This document shows positions 51,977-60,740 of a DNA stretch of 64,000 nucleotides, piece after piece. This stretch comes from Corynebacterium propinquum DSM 44285 (GTDB taxonomy: Bacteria > Actinomycetota > Actinomycetes > Mycobacteriales > Mycobacteriaceae): positions 83,788-147,787 of the forward strand of contig NZ_AQXC01000005.1 in the NCBI RefSeq assembly GCF_000375525.1. The letters run 5' to 3'. Numbering within the stretch: the first letter of the stretch is position 1; the number at the start of each line of letters is the position of its first letter. A program made the translations under genes and the position numbers. The notes beneath the pieces are model-generated. The model ran no database searches. It was not told the origin of the DNA and worked only from the letters and a program-made list of their open reading frames with translations.

Positions 51977-53046
51977 TGACTGACCACAGCACCGTGAGCC
52001 ACCGCTCCGACAACGCTGGCGCGAACCCCACACCGCTGGACCTACTGCTGGCGTATCTGGACAATCATGACCCCACAGTCGAGCAGGCCCGCGCGGTGTT
52101 CCAACCGCTGACCGTCGGTGAGTACGAAAACGTGCACATCGCCGCGCTCTTGGCGACGATCCGCACCCGCGGTGAGACCTTCGCGGACATCGCCGGCGCC
52201 GCCCAGGCATTCATCGATGCCGCGCGCCCGTTCCCGGTTACCGGTGCTGGTTTGTTGGACACCGCAGGTACCGGCGGCGACGGCACCAACACCATCAACA
52301 TTTCCACCGCGGCGTCGCTGGTGGCCGCCGCTGGGGGAGCGAAAGTAGTCAAAGGCGGCAACCGTTCGGTATCGTCGCGTTCCGGTTCCGCGGATGTTCT
52401 TGAGGCACTGAATATCCCCCTGGATCTCGACGTGAACCGCGCAGTGACGCAATTCGAGAATTCTGGCTTCACCTTTCTGTTCGCACCGGCGTATCACCCA
52501 GCCGTCGCACATGTCATGCCCGTGCGCAAGGCACTGAAGGTTCCCACCTTGTTTAATACCTTGGGCCCGCTGCTGTCACCGGCACGCCCAGAATTTCAAT
52601 TGATGGGTGTTGCCCGGCCAGAAATCGGCGAAACCATTGCGCGGGTCTTCCGCGAGCTCGGCCGCAAGCGGGCGCTCGTCGTGCACGGTTCCGGAACAGA
52701 TGAGCTCGCGGTGCATGGTCCGACCACGATCTGGGAACTCAACGACGGCGAGATTGCGCAGTATGAGCTCACTCCGGAAGATTTCGGCATCACCCGCCAC
52801 GAATTAGCAGACTTGGAAGGCGGTGATGGCGCCGCGAATGCCGCTGCGATCCGCGCGATTTTCGATGGCACCGCCCCGCAAGCGCATCATGACGCCGTCG
52901 CGGTGAATGCCGGCGCGATGCTGTATGTCATTGGCAAAGCAGAGTCCATCGCGGACGGCACAGAGCTGGCTAGCCAGATCATCAACGACGGTACCGCAAG
53001 GCAGTGGTTAGCAACCCACGAGGAGGCCAATTACGGTGAGCACTAA
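51976..53046 (+). CDS. trpD: Anthranilate phosphoribosyltransferase
   Basis: 356 aa from ATG 51976, overlapping the trpG stop (TGATG); the longer frame from 51877 is inside trpG. It joins anthranilate to PRPP. The PRPP-binding DTAGTGGDGTNTINIST and KGGNRSVSSRSGSADVLEALN, then FNTLGPLLSPARPE and GSGTDELA, are as in the family. Its end overlaps the start of trpCF by 11 bases. Confidence 0.95.
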   Translation: MTDHSTVSHRSDNAGANPTPLDLLLAYLDNHDPTVEQARAVFQPLTVGEYENVHIAALLATIRTRGETFADIAGAAQAFIDAARPFPVTGAGLLDTAGTGGDGTNTINISTAASLVAAAGGAKVVKGGNRSVSSRSGSADVLEALNIPLDLDVNRAVTQFENSGFTFLFAPAYHPAVAHVMPVRKALKVPTLFNTLGPLLSPARPEFQLMGVARPEIGETIARVFRELGRKRALVVHGSGTDELAVHGPTTIWELNDGEIAQYELTPEDFGITRHELADLEGGDGAANAAAIRAIFDGTAPQAHHDAVAVNAGAMLYVIGKAESIADGTELASQIINDGTARQWLATHEEANYGEH

Positions 53047-54535
53047 ATTACCGACGGTGTTGGAAAATATCGTCGCCCAGCGGCGTACGCATCTCCCGGC
53101 TATCGCTGAACGCATCGCGCATGTGGACCGCGCACAACTTCCGCGTTCACAGCGCAGCTTGTATGACTCACTGCGGGCGCGTCCGCAGGCGTTCATCATG
53201 GAGTGTAAATCCTCTTCGCCATCGCTGGGTGTGATCCGGGCGGATTATCAGCCCGGCGAGTTTGCGCGGGTGTATTCGCGTTATGCTTCCGGGATTTCCG
53301 TGTTGTGCGAGCCGGAGCATTTCGGTGGCGATTATGATCATCTGGCCACGGTGTCGATGTCGACGCACCTTCCGGTGTTGTGCAAGGATTTCATCGTCGA
53401 TCCGGTCCAGCTTTATGCCGCGCGCTATTACGGCGCCGATGCGATCTTGTTGATGCTCTCGGTGCTGGGCGACGACGAGTACGCACAACTTTCTGCGCTT
53501 GCCGACGAGTTGGGGCTGGACGTGCTTACGGAAGTCATCGATGAGGACGAGGTTGCCCGCGCGCTGCAATTGGGTGCGCGGATCGTGGGTATCAATAACC
53601 GGAACTTGCACGATCTTTCCATTGATTTATCGCGCACTGCCCGGCTGGCGAAGTTGTTGCCGGAGGGGACGCTGGCGATCTCTGAGTCCGGCATCCGTAA
53701 CAATAGGGCAGTGCAGGCCTTAGGTGCGCACGCATCGGGTTTTTTGGTTGGCTCGCAGTTATCGTCGCAGCCGGATACCGATTGGGCTGCCCGCGCTTTG
53801 GTCTATGGACACAACAAAGTATGCGGCTTGACGACGCCGAGCACCGCCCAAGCCGCCCGCGCCGCTGGTGCCGTCTATGGCGGATTGATCTTCGAAGAGG
53901 CATCGCCACGCAATGTTTCACGTGAAACATCGAAAAAAATCATCGCCGATGAACCCGGACTCCGCTACGTCGCTGTCTCACGGCGGACCACCGGTTGGGC
54001 AGAATTAGTACAACCAGGTATTCACGCCCTGCAGATCCACAGCCCATACCAGGGTTCCCTCGCTGGGGAGAAGGAATTGCTTGCAGACGTGCGCGCGGAA
54101 CTTCGCGACGCTGGCATCGATCCGGCAGAGCGCGGCGTGGAAATCTGGCGCGCCATCTCCATGACCACCCCGGAAGTAGAACCGGGAACACTCAGCGAGA
54201 TCCTCGCCCCGGGCGCAGCCGATAAACTCGTCCTCGATGCGGGCCAAGGAGGAACCGGCACCTCCTTCGATTGGCGAAGAATTCCCGACGAGATCAAGCC
54301 CCATGCACTGCTGGCCGGTGGAATCAACCCAGAAAATATCCGGGGCGCACTGGAACTCGGCTGCTTCGGTATGGATCTCAACTCCGGGGTAGAGGTTGCC
54401 CCCTCATCGGCCACGGACACCGATACTGCGGGAGCTGCGGCTGCACCCCGCAAAGATGCCGCGCTCATCCGCAGCATCTTTCACACGATCCGCGATTACA
54501 CGGAACCGCGCGAACGCACCCGGCCCAAGGGATAA
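53036..54535 (+). CDS. trpCF: Indole-3-glycerol phosphate synthase / phosphoribosylanthranilate isomerase fusion
   Basis: 499 aa from GTG 53036 within the trpD end. Residues ~1-255 are TrpC (MECKSSSPSLGVIR, VLCKDFIVDPVQLYAARYYGADAILL, VGINNRNLHDLSIDL, AISESGI). Residues ~256-495 are TrpF (KVCGLTTPSTAQAARAAGAVYGGLIFEEASPRNVS, LDAGQGGTGTSFDW). TrpF isomerises the phosphoribosylanthranilate and TrpC closes the indole ring. A parS site is embedded in the coding sequence and supplies the residues NVSRET. The C-terminal ~35 residues hold an Ala/Thr/Asp-rich loop and a charged tail. Confidence 0.95.
   Translation: MSTKLPTVLENIVAQRRTHLPAIAERIAHVDRAQLPRSQRSLYDSLRARPQAFIMECKSSSPSLGVIRADYQPGEFARVYSRYASGISVLCEPEHFGGDYDHLATVSMSTHLPVLCKDFIVDPVQLYAARYYGADAILLMLSVLGDDEYAQLSALADELGLDVLTEVIDEDEVARALQLGARIVGINNRNLHDLSIDLSRTARLAKLLPEGTLAISESGIRNNRAVQALGAHASGFLVGSQLSSQPDTDWAARALVYGHNKVCGLTTPSTAQAARAAGAVYGGLIFEEASPRNVSRETSKKIIADEPGLRYVAVSRRTTGWAELVQPGIHALQIHSPYQGSLAGEKELLADVRAELRDAGIDPAERGVEIWRAISMTTPEVEPGTLSEILAPGAADKLVLDAGQGGTGTSFDWRRIPDEIKPHALLAGGINPENIRGALELGCFGMDLNSGVEVAPSSATDTDTAGAAAAPRKDAALIRSIFHTIRDYTEPRERTRPKG
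53914..53929. promoter_or_regulatory. parS site 3, inside trpCF
   Basis: Exact TGTTTCACGTGAAACA within the TrpF part of the gene, read in frame as part of NVSRET. Keeping the exact 16-mer within a coding region argues for selection on the DNA site. Confidence 0.95.
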
Positions 54536-54640
54536 ACTGGGACTGTAACTTCACAAGGCAATCCGAACAACACATTAAGCAGCTAACTCAACGCAGCTAG
54601 CGCAACAGACGCACCAGAAATAGCAGACTAGGACACACCA

Positions 54641-55909
54641 ATGAGCAATGACCGTGCAACCATTCTGCCGGCATATTTCGGCGAATTCGGCGGGCAATTC
54701 GTCCCGGAATCCCTGATTCCCGCACTGGATCAATTAGAGCGCGCCTTCGTCGACGCGATGGAGGACCAGTCCTTCAAGGATGAATTAGCACGCCTGCTCA
54801 AGGACTACCTGGGCCGACCAACCCCGTTAACCGAAGCCACCCGCCTGGGCGGTAAAGCGCGCATTTTCTTAAAGCGCGAGGATCTCGTCCACGGCGGCGC
54901 GCACAAAACTAACCAGGTGCTGGGCCAGGCGCTGTTGGCCAAGCGGATGGGCAAAAAGCGTGTGATTGCCGAAACCGGCGCGGGCCAGCACGGCACCGCG
55001 ACAGCCCTGGCATGCGCGCTACTGGATCTCGAATGCGTGGTGTATATGGGCGCCGAGGATGTGCGTCGGCAAGCACCCAATGTGTTCCGCATGGAACTCA
55101 TGGGCGCGAAGGTGGTCTCCGTGGAAACCGGTTCCGGCACGCTGAAGGATGCCGTGAACGAGGCCTTGCGCGATTGGACCGCCACCTTTGAAGACTCGCA
55201 CTATTTGCTCGGCACCGCGGCGGGCCCGCATCCGTTCCCAACGATCGTGCGGGAGTTCCACCGCGTGATTTCCACCGAGGCGAAAGCTCAAATGATTGAA
55301 CGCACTGGCGGGCTTCCCGACGTCGTCGTGGCCTGTGTCGGCGGCGGTTCAAATGCCATCGGTATGTTCGCGGACTTCATCGACGAGCCAGACGTCGAAC
55401 TCATCGGAGCAGAACCGGGCGGCAAAGGCGTGGATTCCGGTCGCCACGGCGCAACCATCACGCAGGGGACCGTCGGCATTTTGCACGGCACGCGCTCGTA
55501 CCTGATGCGCAACGCCGAGGGGCAGGTTGATGAGTCCTATTCCATTTCAGCCGGGCTGGATTACCCCGGCGTCGGCCCGCAGCACGCACACCTGCATGCC
55601 AGTGGCCGTGCGATCTACGTTGGCATTACCGACGCCGAAGCACTGGAAGCGTTCCAGTTGCTCGCACAGAAAGAAGGCATCATTCCGGCGCTAGAGTCCT
55701 CGCATGCGCTGGCCTATGCCCTGAAGCGTAAAGACGAAGACATCTCCATCGTCGTCTCGCTGTCCGGCCGCGGCGATAAAGACATCGACCACGTGCGCCA
55801 CGTCTTAGGCGACCTCGAAGATGAGTCCGGCGCGTGGGAACGCTATGCAGATGATAACGCCGCTCAAACAAACTCCGCTGCAGAAAATGACGAGAAGGGC
55901 CAAGCATAA
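54641..55909 (+). CDS. trpB: Tryptophan synthase beta chain
   Basis: 422 aa. It condenses indole with serine using pyridoxal phosphate. Lys in [24 protein letters not shown] binds [32 protein letters not shown] follows, and [12 protein letters not shown] holds the phosphate. The N-terminal [14 protein letters not shown] is typical. The C-terminal ~25 residues (Ala/Asn/Glu-rich) are an extension. It lies 105 bases after trpCF; that gap shows nothing clear. Two bases separate it from trpA. Confidence 0.96.
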   Translation: MSNDRATILPAYFGEFGGQFVPESLIPALDQLERAFVDAMEDQSFKDELARLLKDYLGRPTPLTEATRLGGKARIFLKREDLVHGGAHKTNQVLGQALLAKRMGKKRVIAETGAGQHGTATALACALLDLECVVYMGAEDVRRQAPNVFRMELMGAKVVSVETGSGTLKDAVNEALRDWTATFEDSHYLLGTAAGPHPFPTIVREFHRVISTEAKAQMIERTGGLPDVVVACVGGGSNAIGMFADFIDEPDVELIGAEPGGKGVDSGRHGATITQGTVGILHGTRSYLMRNAEGQVDESYSISAGLDYPGVGPQHAHLHASGRAIYVGITDAEALEAFQLLAQKEGIIPALESSHALAYALKRKDEDISIVVSLSGRGDKDIDHVRHVLGDLEDESGAWERYADDNAAQTNSAAENDEKGQA

Positions 55910-55911
55910 TC

Positions 55912-56742
55912 ATGGGACGTTACGAAACACTGTTTGCTGAACTTCGCGAAAAACGCGAGGGTGCGTTTGTGCCGTTTTTTATGCTCGGCGATCCCAGCTA
56001 TGAGGCTTCACTAGAGCTCATCCGGGCGGCGGTGAATGCTGGGGCAGACGCATTGGAGATCGGCATTCCTTTTAGCGACCCGGTGGCCGACGGTCCGGAG
56101 ATCGAGAAATCTCACCAACGTGCGCTACGCGCGGGTGCCAGCCTGGAAAAGTCGTTTCAGCAATTGCGTCAGATCCGCGAGGAATTCCCGAACACTCCAA
56201 TCGGATTGCTGGTTTATTGCAATTTGGCGGTAAGCAAGGGAACCGCGCAGTTCTATCACGCGTGCGCCGAGGCTGGAGCAGATTCTATTTTGATCCCGGA
56301 TGTTCCCACCCGCGAAGGAGCGCCATTCGTGGCTGCCGCAAAGCAGGCTGGGATCTCGCAAATTTTTATCGCTCCGGCGCGCGCGAGCGAGGAAACCTTG
56401 CGCGCAGTCAGTGACAATTCCTCGGGTTATATTTACGCGCTGTCCCGGCATGGTGTCACTGGCGCCGATAAGGAAGCCGAGACCGGGGGATTGGATACTG
56501 TCGTCGATGCGATTAAGCGTTTCGACGGTGCACCGGTGCTCTTAGGTTTCGGCATTTCGGAGCCTGAGCACGTGCGCGCAGCATTGGCCGCTGGCGCGGA
56601 CGGTGCGATCACCGGTTCTGCGATTACCCGTATTATTGCTGGCCGGGTGAATTCCACGGAACAGGGTAACGAGTTCACTCTCGCAGAACTTGCCGACGAG
56701 GTATCCGGCTACGTCGCGCGCATGAAAGCTGCAACTCGTTAG
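55912..56742 (+). CDS. trpA: Tryptophan synthase alpha chain
   Basis: 276 aa TIM barrel that releases indole from indole-3-glycerol phosphate for TrpB. FVPFFMLGDPSYEASLELI contains the substrate-site segment, with the catalytic Glu in ALEIGIPFSDPVADGP. ILIPDVPTREG carries the second catalytic Asp, and YALSRHGVTGADKE is the mobile loop. Last gene of the operon, followed by a strong terminator at 56794-56828. Confidence 0.95.
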   Translation: MGRYETLFAELREKREGAFVPFFMLGDPSYEASLELIRAAVNAGADALEIGIPFSDPVADGPEIEKSHQRALRAGASLEKSFQQLRQIREEFPNTPIGLLVYCNLAVSKGTAQFYHACAEAGADSILIPDVPTREGAPFVAAAKQAGISQIFIAPARASEETLRAVSDNSSGYIYALSRHGVTGADKEAETGGLDTVVDAIKRFDGAPVLLGFGISEPEHVRAALAAGADGAITGSAITRIIAGRVNSTEQGNEFTLAELADEVSGYVARMKAATR

Positions 56743-56793
56743 CAACAGCGCCGTAGCAACAGCGCGGTAGTGCAATTCGGTAGCTGCAACGCA

Positions 56794-56828
56794 TTAAGCG
56801 CCAGGACTAAACCAGCCCTGGCGCTTAA
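56794..56828. terminator. Strong hairpin ending the trp operon
   Basis: TTAAGCGCCAGG (56794-56805) and CCTGGCGCTTAA (56817-56828) form a perfect 12-bp stem with an 11-base loop. The next bases are ATCATTTT. Lying between convergent trpA and the symporter gene, it may work in both directions. Confidence 0.85.
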
Positions 56829-56911
56829 ATCATTTTCACTGGCAGTTCTCAGTGTGTGTTTCTGACAGTGTGAGTGCGTTTCTGACAGTCTCTGTTTCTG
56901 GCAGCGGTTGC

Positions 56912-58195
56912 CTAAGTCAGATTTTGCTCATCCAGTTTTGCGGCACCAGATGAATCCTGGCCCAGTGCTTTACCCGCGGCAGGAACATCATAGTCGTCCG
57001 GCAATCCAACACCTTCTGCTGCCGTGCCGTTCTTCGTCCACTTGTTGATCAACAAGGCAATCGCACCGTCGCCAGTAATATTGGCTGCGGTACCGAACGA
57101 GTCAACAACAATATACGCCGCAATCATCAGCGCAAGCATGTCTTCGTCAAAGCCCAGCATGCTTCCCAACAAGCCAAGTGCCGCGTACACCGCACCACCC
57201 GGAACGCCAGGAGCGGCCACCATCATGATGCCCAACAACAGCATGAAGCCAAGCGCCAGCCCGAAACTGACATCCATGCCAGACAAGTAGACGATGCCGA
57301 AGGTATACAGAATCAGCTTGGTCATCGAACCCGACAGGTGCATGGTGGCTCCGAGTGGAACCACGAATCCCGCGATATTTGGTGCCACACCGTTTTTCAG
57401 CACGGACTTGTAGGTCACCGGAATCGTGGCGGCAGAAGAAGAAGTACCCAATGCGGTGAAGTAGGCAGGAAGCATATTCTTCAGCGCGGTCAGTGGGTTC
57501 TTTGCCGACAGTGCACCGGCGAGTAGGTACTGCAGGATGACGACCACCCAGGTCATGACGACGGAGAGCACCAGCACGCGGGCAAAGGAATTGATGACAT
57601 CACCCAGGTTGTCGTTCATCATCAGGTTCAGGAAAATACCGTAGATGAACAGTGGCAATAGGGGAATGACGAAGGCGGTAATCACCTTCATGATGAGCTT
57701 CTCGAATTCGCGCACCCCCTTGTACAGCGCGGGTGCGGAAACCGCCGTCATTGCCAGCCCCACGGCGAACGCGAGCAGCAACGCGGTCATGATTTCGAAT
57801 GGGGGAGCCATCTCGACTTCGAAGTACGGCGTCAATGCGCCTTCCTCAACATCGCTGACATCGAGATCCAGCGATTGCTCGCCCAACAAAGTCGGGTAAC
57901 CGAAAACCGCCACGGCGTAGGCCAGCAACCCGGCGCCGATGGTGGAAAGATAAGCAATACCGGTGGTGATACCCAACCACTTTCCGGCACCCTTACCCAG
58001 TCCGGCGATCGCCGGAGTAATCAATGCGAAAATCAGCACTGGCACAAAGAAACCGAGGAATTGGCTAAACAAGCCGTTAAAGGTGACGAAAACTCGGGCT
58101 AGCCATTCCGGGAAGAATAATCCGGTAATAACACCGAGGATGATCGCCACCACGACGCGAAACAGCAGCGAGGAGCCGACTTTACGAACGCTCAT
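56912..58195 (-). CDS. Dicarboxylate/amino acid:cation symporter (DAACS family)
   Basis: 427 aa with about eight helices and two re-entrant loops. Family marks are FTALGTSSSAATIPVTYK (the Ser-rich loop), VPLGATMHLSGS, PGVPGGAVYAALGLLG and NITGDGAIALLINKW. The latter two are the substrate- and cation-binding segments of GltP/DctA proteins. It would import glutamate, aspartate or C4-dicarboxylates with Na+ or H+; the sequence does not tell which. NIxGD instead of NMDG in the last motif is a notable variation. Monocistronic. Confidence 0.88.
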   Translation of the reverse strand: MSVRKVGSSLLFRVVVAIILGVITGLFFPEWLARVFVTFNGLFSQFLGFFVPVLIFALITPAIAGLGKGAGKWLGITTGIAYLSTIGAGLLAYAVAVFGYPTLLGEQSLDLDVSDVEEGALTPYFEVEMAPPFEIMTALLLAFAVGLAMTAVSAPALYKGVREFEKLIMKVITAFVIPLLPLFIYGIFLNLMMNDNLGDVINSFARVLVLSVVMTWVVVILQYLLAGALSAKNPLTALKNMLPAYFTALGTSSSAATIPVTYKSVLKNGVAPNIAGFVVPLGATMHLSGSMTKLILYTFGIVYLSGMDVSFGLALGFMLLLGIMMVAAPGVPGGAVYAALGLLGSMLGFDEDMLALMIAAYIVVDSFGTAANITGDGAIALLINKWTKNGTAAEGVGLPDDYDVPAAGKALGQDSSGAAKLDEQNLT

Positions 58196-58288
58196 AGGAA
58201 ACTCTTAACTATGGATGGTGGTGTTCAGGACTCATTAAGCATAGCGAAGTATTTTCGTCATTCTCGCAGGCAGGGCTAGACTGGGGGC

Positions 58289-58762
58289 ATGATCGTCGTT
58301 CCCATTTTGCTGTTCGCCCTGGCCGCCGTCGTCATCGTTGTGGGAGGGCTGGCCACGTTAAAGAAGTTACCTGGCAACAGCGTTTTTGGTTTACGGGTAC
58401 ATGAAGCACGGAAATCACCAGAAGCATGGATCACCGCGCACGCGGTCGCTGGCCCAGTCTGGCTGGTTGCCGGGGCGAGCCTCACCTTCGGTGCATTGGT
58501 CTCGCTGCAGGCCAGCGGTTTCATGTGGGTGATTCCTGCCGTGACGACGGTCGTCGGCATCATCGCACTATCCTACGGAGCTAACCTCGGTGCGCGTACC
58601 GCAGTGCTCTATGACCAAAACGTCAGCGCGAAGAAAAATGCCGATACCACCGGTGGGTGTTGTTCTTCCGGTGGCGGGGCCGAAACCCACGACATCGCCG
58701 AGGCGCCGAGCGTCGATGTGAATGCGCTCCGCCAAGCCGCTCGACAGGCCGATAACCAATAA
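58289..58762 (+). CDS. SdpI-family membrane protein
   Basis: 157 aa. Three helices, with the SdpI/YhfL-type segment KLPGNSVFGLRVHEARKSPEAWITAHAVAGPVWLVAGA between helices 1 and 2. SdpI in Bacillus is an immunity/signal protein for a killing factor, but most actinobacterial relatives have no assigned role. A cytoplasmic tail with CCSSGGG and a helix follows. No toxin gene is adjacent. Start by the first ATG; the ribosome binding site is weak. Confidence 0.8.
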   Translation: MIVVPILLFALAAVVIVVGGLATLKKLPGNSVFGLRVHEARKSPEAWITAHAVAGPVWLVAGASLTFGALVSLQASGFMWVIPAVTTVVGIIALSYGANLGARTAVLYDQNVSAKKNADTTGGCCSSGGGAETHDIAEAPSVDVNALRQAARQADNQ

Positions 58763-58891
58763 TCACCCACAATCACAGTGACGAAACCACGAATGCAATA
58801 ACCTTCAGCATTAACGACACTGTGACGATTAAACGCTGCACCTAATTCCCACCCAATACGCCGCTGACACGCACTGCAAGGAGCGAGCACC

Positions 58892-59263
58892 ATGGCACAG
58901 AATTGTTCCCGCCGCCTATTCCTTCTCGGAACCGCCACCACCGTCGCAGGTGCATTCCTGGCCGCATGCGGTGAAGAACCCCCGCTGGAAGTCGCCAAGG
59001 CAGAAGTACCAGTGGGATCGGCCATTATTGCCGACGGCTACATCATCGCGCAGCCGGAAGAGGGGAAGTATGTCGCATACTCCCAACAATGCCCACACCA
59101 GCGGAATCTAATCACCAAAGTCGAAGGCGATGAAGTACGCTGCACGGCGCATAACTCGGTATTCAAGATCGCCGACGGCTCCGTGGTCTCAGGCCCGGCC
59201 CGTGACCCTTTGGAACCAGCGTCCATCGATGACGCGGGCAACGCGCTCAACGTCCACAGTTAA
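58892..59263 (+). CDS. Tat-exported Rieske [2Fe-2S] lipoprotein-like protein
   Basis: 123 aa with AAGGAGCGAG before the ATG. The N-terminus CSRRLFLLGTATTVAGAFLAACG carries a twin-Arg motif and a possible lipobox (LAAC, Cys23). The Rieske cluster motifs are CPHQ and CTAH: Cys-Pro-His and Cys-Thr-Ala-His about 18 residues apart. At ~100 aa for the mature part it is a minimal Rieske domain, folded with its cluster before export. It is probably an electron carrier on the outer face of the membrane; the partner is unknown. Confidence 0.88.
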   Translation: MAQNCSRRLFLLGTATTVAGAFLAACGEEPPLEVAKAEVPVGSAIIADGYIIAQPEEGKYVAYSQQCPHQRNLITKVEGDEVRCTAHNSVFKIADGSVVSGPARDPLEPASIDDAGNALNVHS

Positions 59264-59282
59264 ATACACAAAAATAGGGGAG

Positions 59283-59298
59283 TGTTTCACGTGAAACA
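59283..59298. promoter_or_regulatory. parS site 4
   Basis: Exact TGTTTCACGTGAAACA, beginning one base after a GTG that could be read as a start (MFHVKH). I take the start of the next gene as ATG 59318, leaving parS in its 5' region. Confidence 0.95.
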
Positions 59299-59317
59299 TC
59301 TATATACGCGACTGACG

Positions 59318-59626
59318 ATGACCATCCCTGGTGCGGGAAAAGCGATTCACCTCGCGGATTTGGAAGAAAACGGATCCGGTTGCCTAGTGCACCGCATGAT
59401 CGCGCTGACACCAGATGAAGTCATCGCTGGGGCAGCGCGCGTCGACAAGCCGGGAACCAGCGCAGAAGAGATGCACCGCGCAGGACAGATCGACGTACCC
59501 AAAACCACCGTCCCGCATCCAGATACCTACGGCGATTATCCGGACATCACCACCCAGCATCTCTCTCACGACGCCTTTGCGGCTTGGTGGGTCGAAGTAC
59601 AGCAGCGGTTCCCAGAACTGGCCTAA
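59318..59626 (+). CDS. Conserved-looking hypothetical protein
   Basis: 102 aa from ATG 59318. An upstream in-frame GTG at 59282 would translate the parS site itself and is less likely. Soluble, acidic, no signal or membrane segment. Two short parts stand out: HLADLEENGSGCLVHRMIALTPDEVI and LSHDAFAAWWVEVQQRFPEL. I do not recognise the family. It follows the Rieske gene by 54 bases and may share its transcript. Confidence 0.6.
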   Translation: MTIPGAGKAIHLADLEENGSGCLVHRMIALTPDEVIAGAARVDKPGTSAEEMHRAGQIDVPKTTVPHPDTYGDYPDITTQHLSHDAFAAWWVEVQQRFPELA

Positions 59627-59646
59627 CAAATTCACGAGCGGGAAAA

Positions 59647-59994
59647 TTAAAACACTACGTTGATACAGCCAACGTAGGCGGCAGTTCCACCGATAATCGA
59701 CAGTGCCGGTGAGCGGTGCCAAATATGCAGACCGACGGTCGCGGCAATTCCGACGGCAGTAGAGGCCACCACCGCAGTACTGAATGGGCGCTGGAAAATC
59801 GTATAAATCACCAGCGCGACCATCACACCCACCGGCATCAACGTAGCCAACGTAGCCACCAGCGGGCTGCCACGCATCACCTTGATAAACGAAAACGGCA
59901 ATTGGCGCAGCACCACGGTCACGATACCCACGGGAATCAGCACAGCAAGCACCTGAGAAAGGCTGATGCCCTCCGGCAATCCGTAATTATCCAT
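59647..59994 (-). CDS. azlD: Branched-chain amino acid exporter small subunit
   Basis: 115 aa from ATG 59994, sharing one base with the azlC stop (TGATG). Four hydrophobic helices, with GIVTVVLRQLPFSFIK near the N-terminus as in AzlD (BrnE) proteins. With AzlC it forms an exporter for branched-chain amino acids, and methionine in corynebacteria. Confidence 0.88.
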   Translation of the reverse strand: MDNYGLPEGISLSQVLAVLIPVGIVTVVLRQLPFSFIKVMRGSPLVATLATLMPVGVMVALVIYTIFQRPFSTAVVASTAVGIAATVGLHIWHRSPALSIIGGTAAYVGCINVVF

Positions 59995-60740
59995 CAGCGA
60001 CGCACCCGCAATTCCACCCAAGAATCAAACGCTGGCGAAAAATGCCGCAGCAACACGAAACAAAAATAAGCGCACAGGGACACCACCAGCATCTGCGCGT
60101 TAACCAAGACCCCGGCAACCACCGCACACAGCCCGGCAGCAAACACCAACGAGAAATCCGGATGCTGGGCAAAAGCCTCCCAACCGAGCACAATAAACAA
60201 CGACGTCAGGGCGAACTCCATACCCGCAATATTTTCCGGCACCATGGCGCTGGTCAGCGCAGCCAGCGTGCCAGAACCCACCCACGAGGCTTGCAAGGCA
60301 ATTTGTGTGGTCAGCACCTGCGTGCCGTCGGCACGTGAATCGTGTGGCCGCGCTGCTGAAATCGCATAAGCCTCATCCGTGAGCGCATACGTGGAATATA
60401 TTTTTCCTGGAACCGACGCAATTTTCTCGCGCGGAAAACTCAAGCCATAGAAAATATGGCGGAAATTCACCATAAAACCGGTGAGTGCAGCAGAAAACGG
60501 TCCGACGCCCGCCCCGATCAGCCCAGGGGCGAGAAACTCCATGGACCCGGCATAAATGACGACCGAGAAAATCGGGGCCCACCACCAGGCGAACCCCAAC
60601 TGCGTGATAAACACGCCGAAAGCCAAACCGAGCGGCACCAAACCAAGAAAAACCGGGGCGGCCTCCTGCAACCCAGCCCGCACGGATTCCCGCCGAGTGT
60701 GTGACGCAGGATTCCCCTTGCTGCTAGGTGAGTGAGGCAT
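59994..60740 (-). CDS. azlC: Branched-chain amino acid exporter large subunit
   Basis: 248 aa with seven or eight hydrophobic segments. PVFLGLVPLGLAFGVFITQLGFAWWWAPIFSVVIYAGSMEFL and NFRHIFYGLSF are hallmark AzlC (BrnF) segments, with the NxRHxxY motif. It ends at the azlD start and begins directly after the pcnA stop, so pcnA-azlC-azlD form a leftward unit. Confidence 0.92.
   Translation of the reverse strand: MPHSPSSKGNPASHTRRESVRAGLQEAAPVFLGLVPLGLAFGVFITQLGFAWWWAPIFSVVIYAGSMEFLAPGLIGAGVGPFSAALTGFMVNFRHIFYGLSFPREKIASVPGKIYSTYALTDEAYAISAARPHDSRADGTQVLTTQIALQASWVGSGTLAALTSAMVPENIAGMEFALTSLFIVLGWEAFAQHPDFSLVFAAGLCAVVAGVLVNAQMLVVSLCAYFCFVLLRHFSPAFDSWVELRVRR

Noticed and set aside
58289..58762. 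SdpI-like protein as immunity gene of a killing-factor system
   Set aside because: No sdpC-like toxin or sdpAB-like gene is nearby; most SdpI-family members occur without one.
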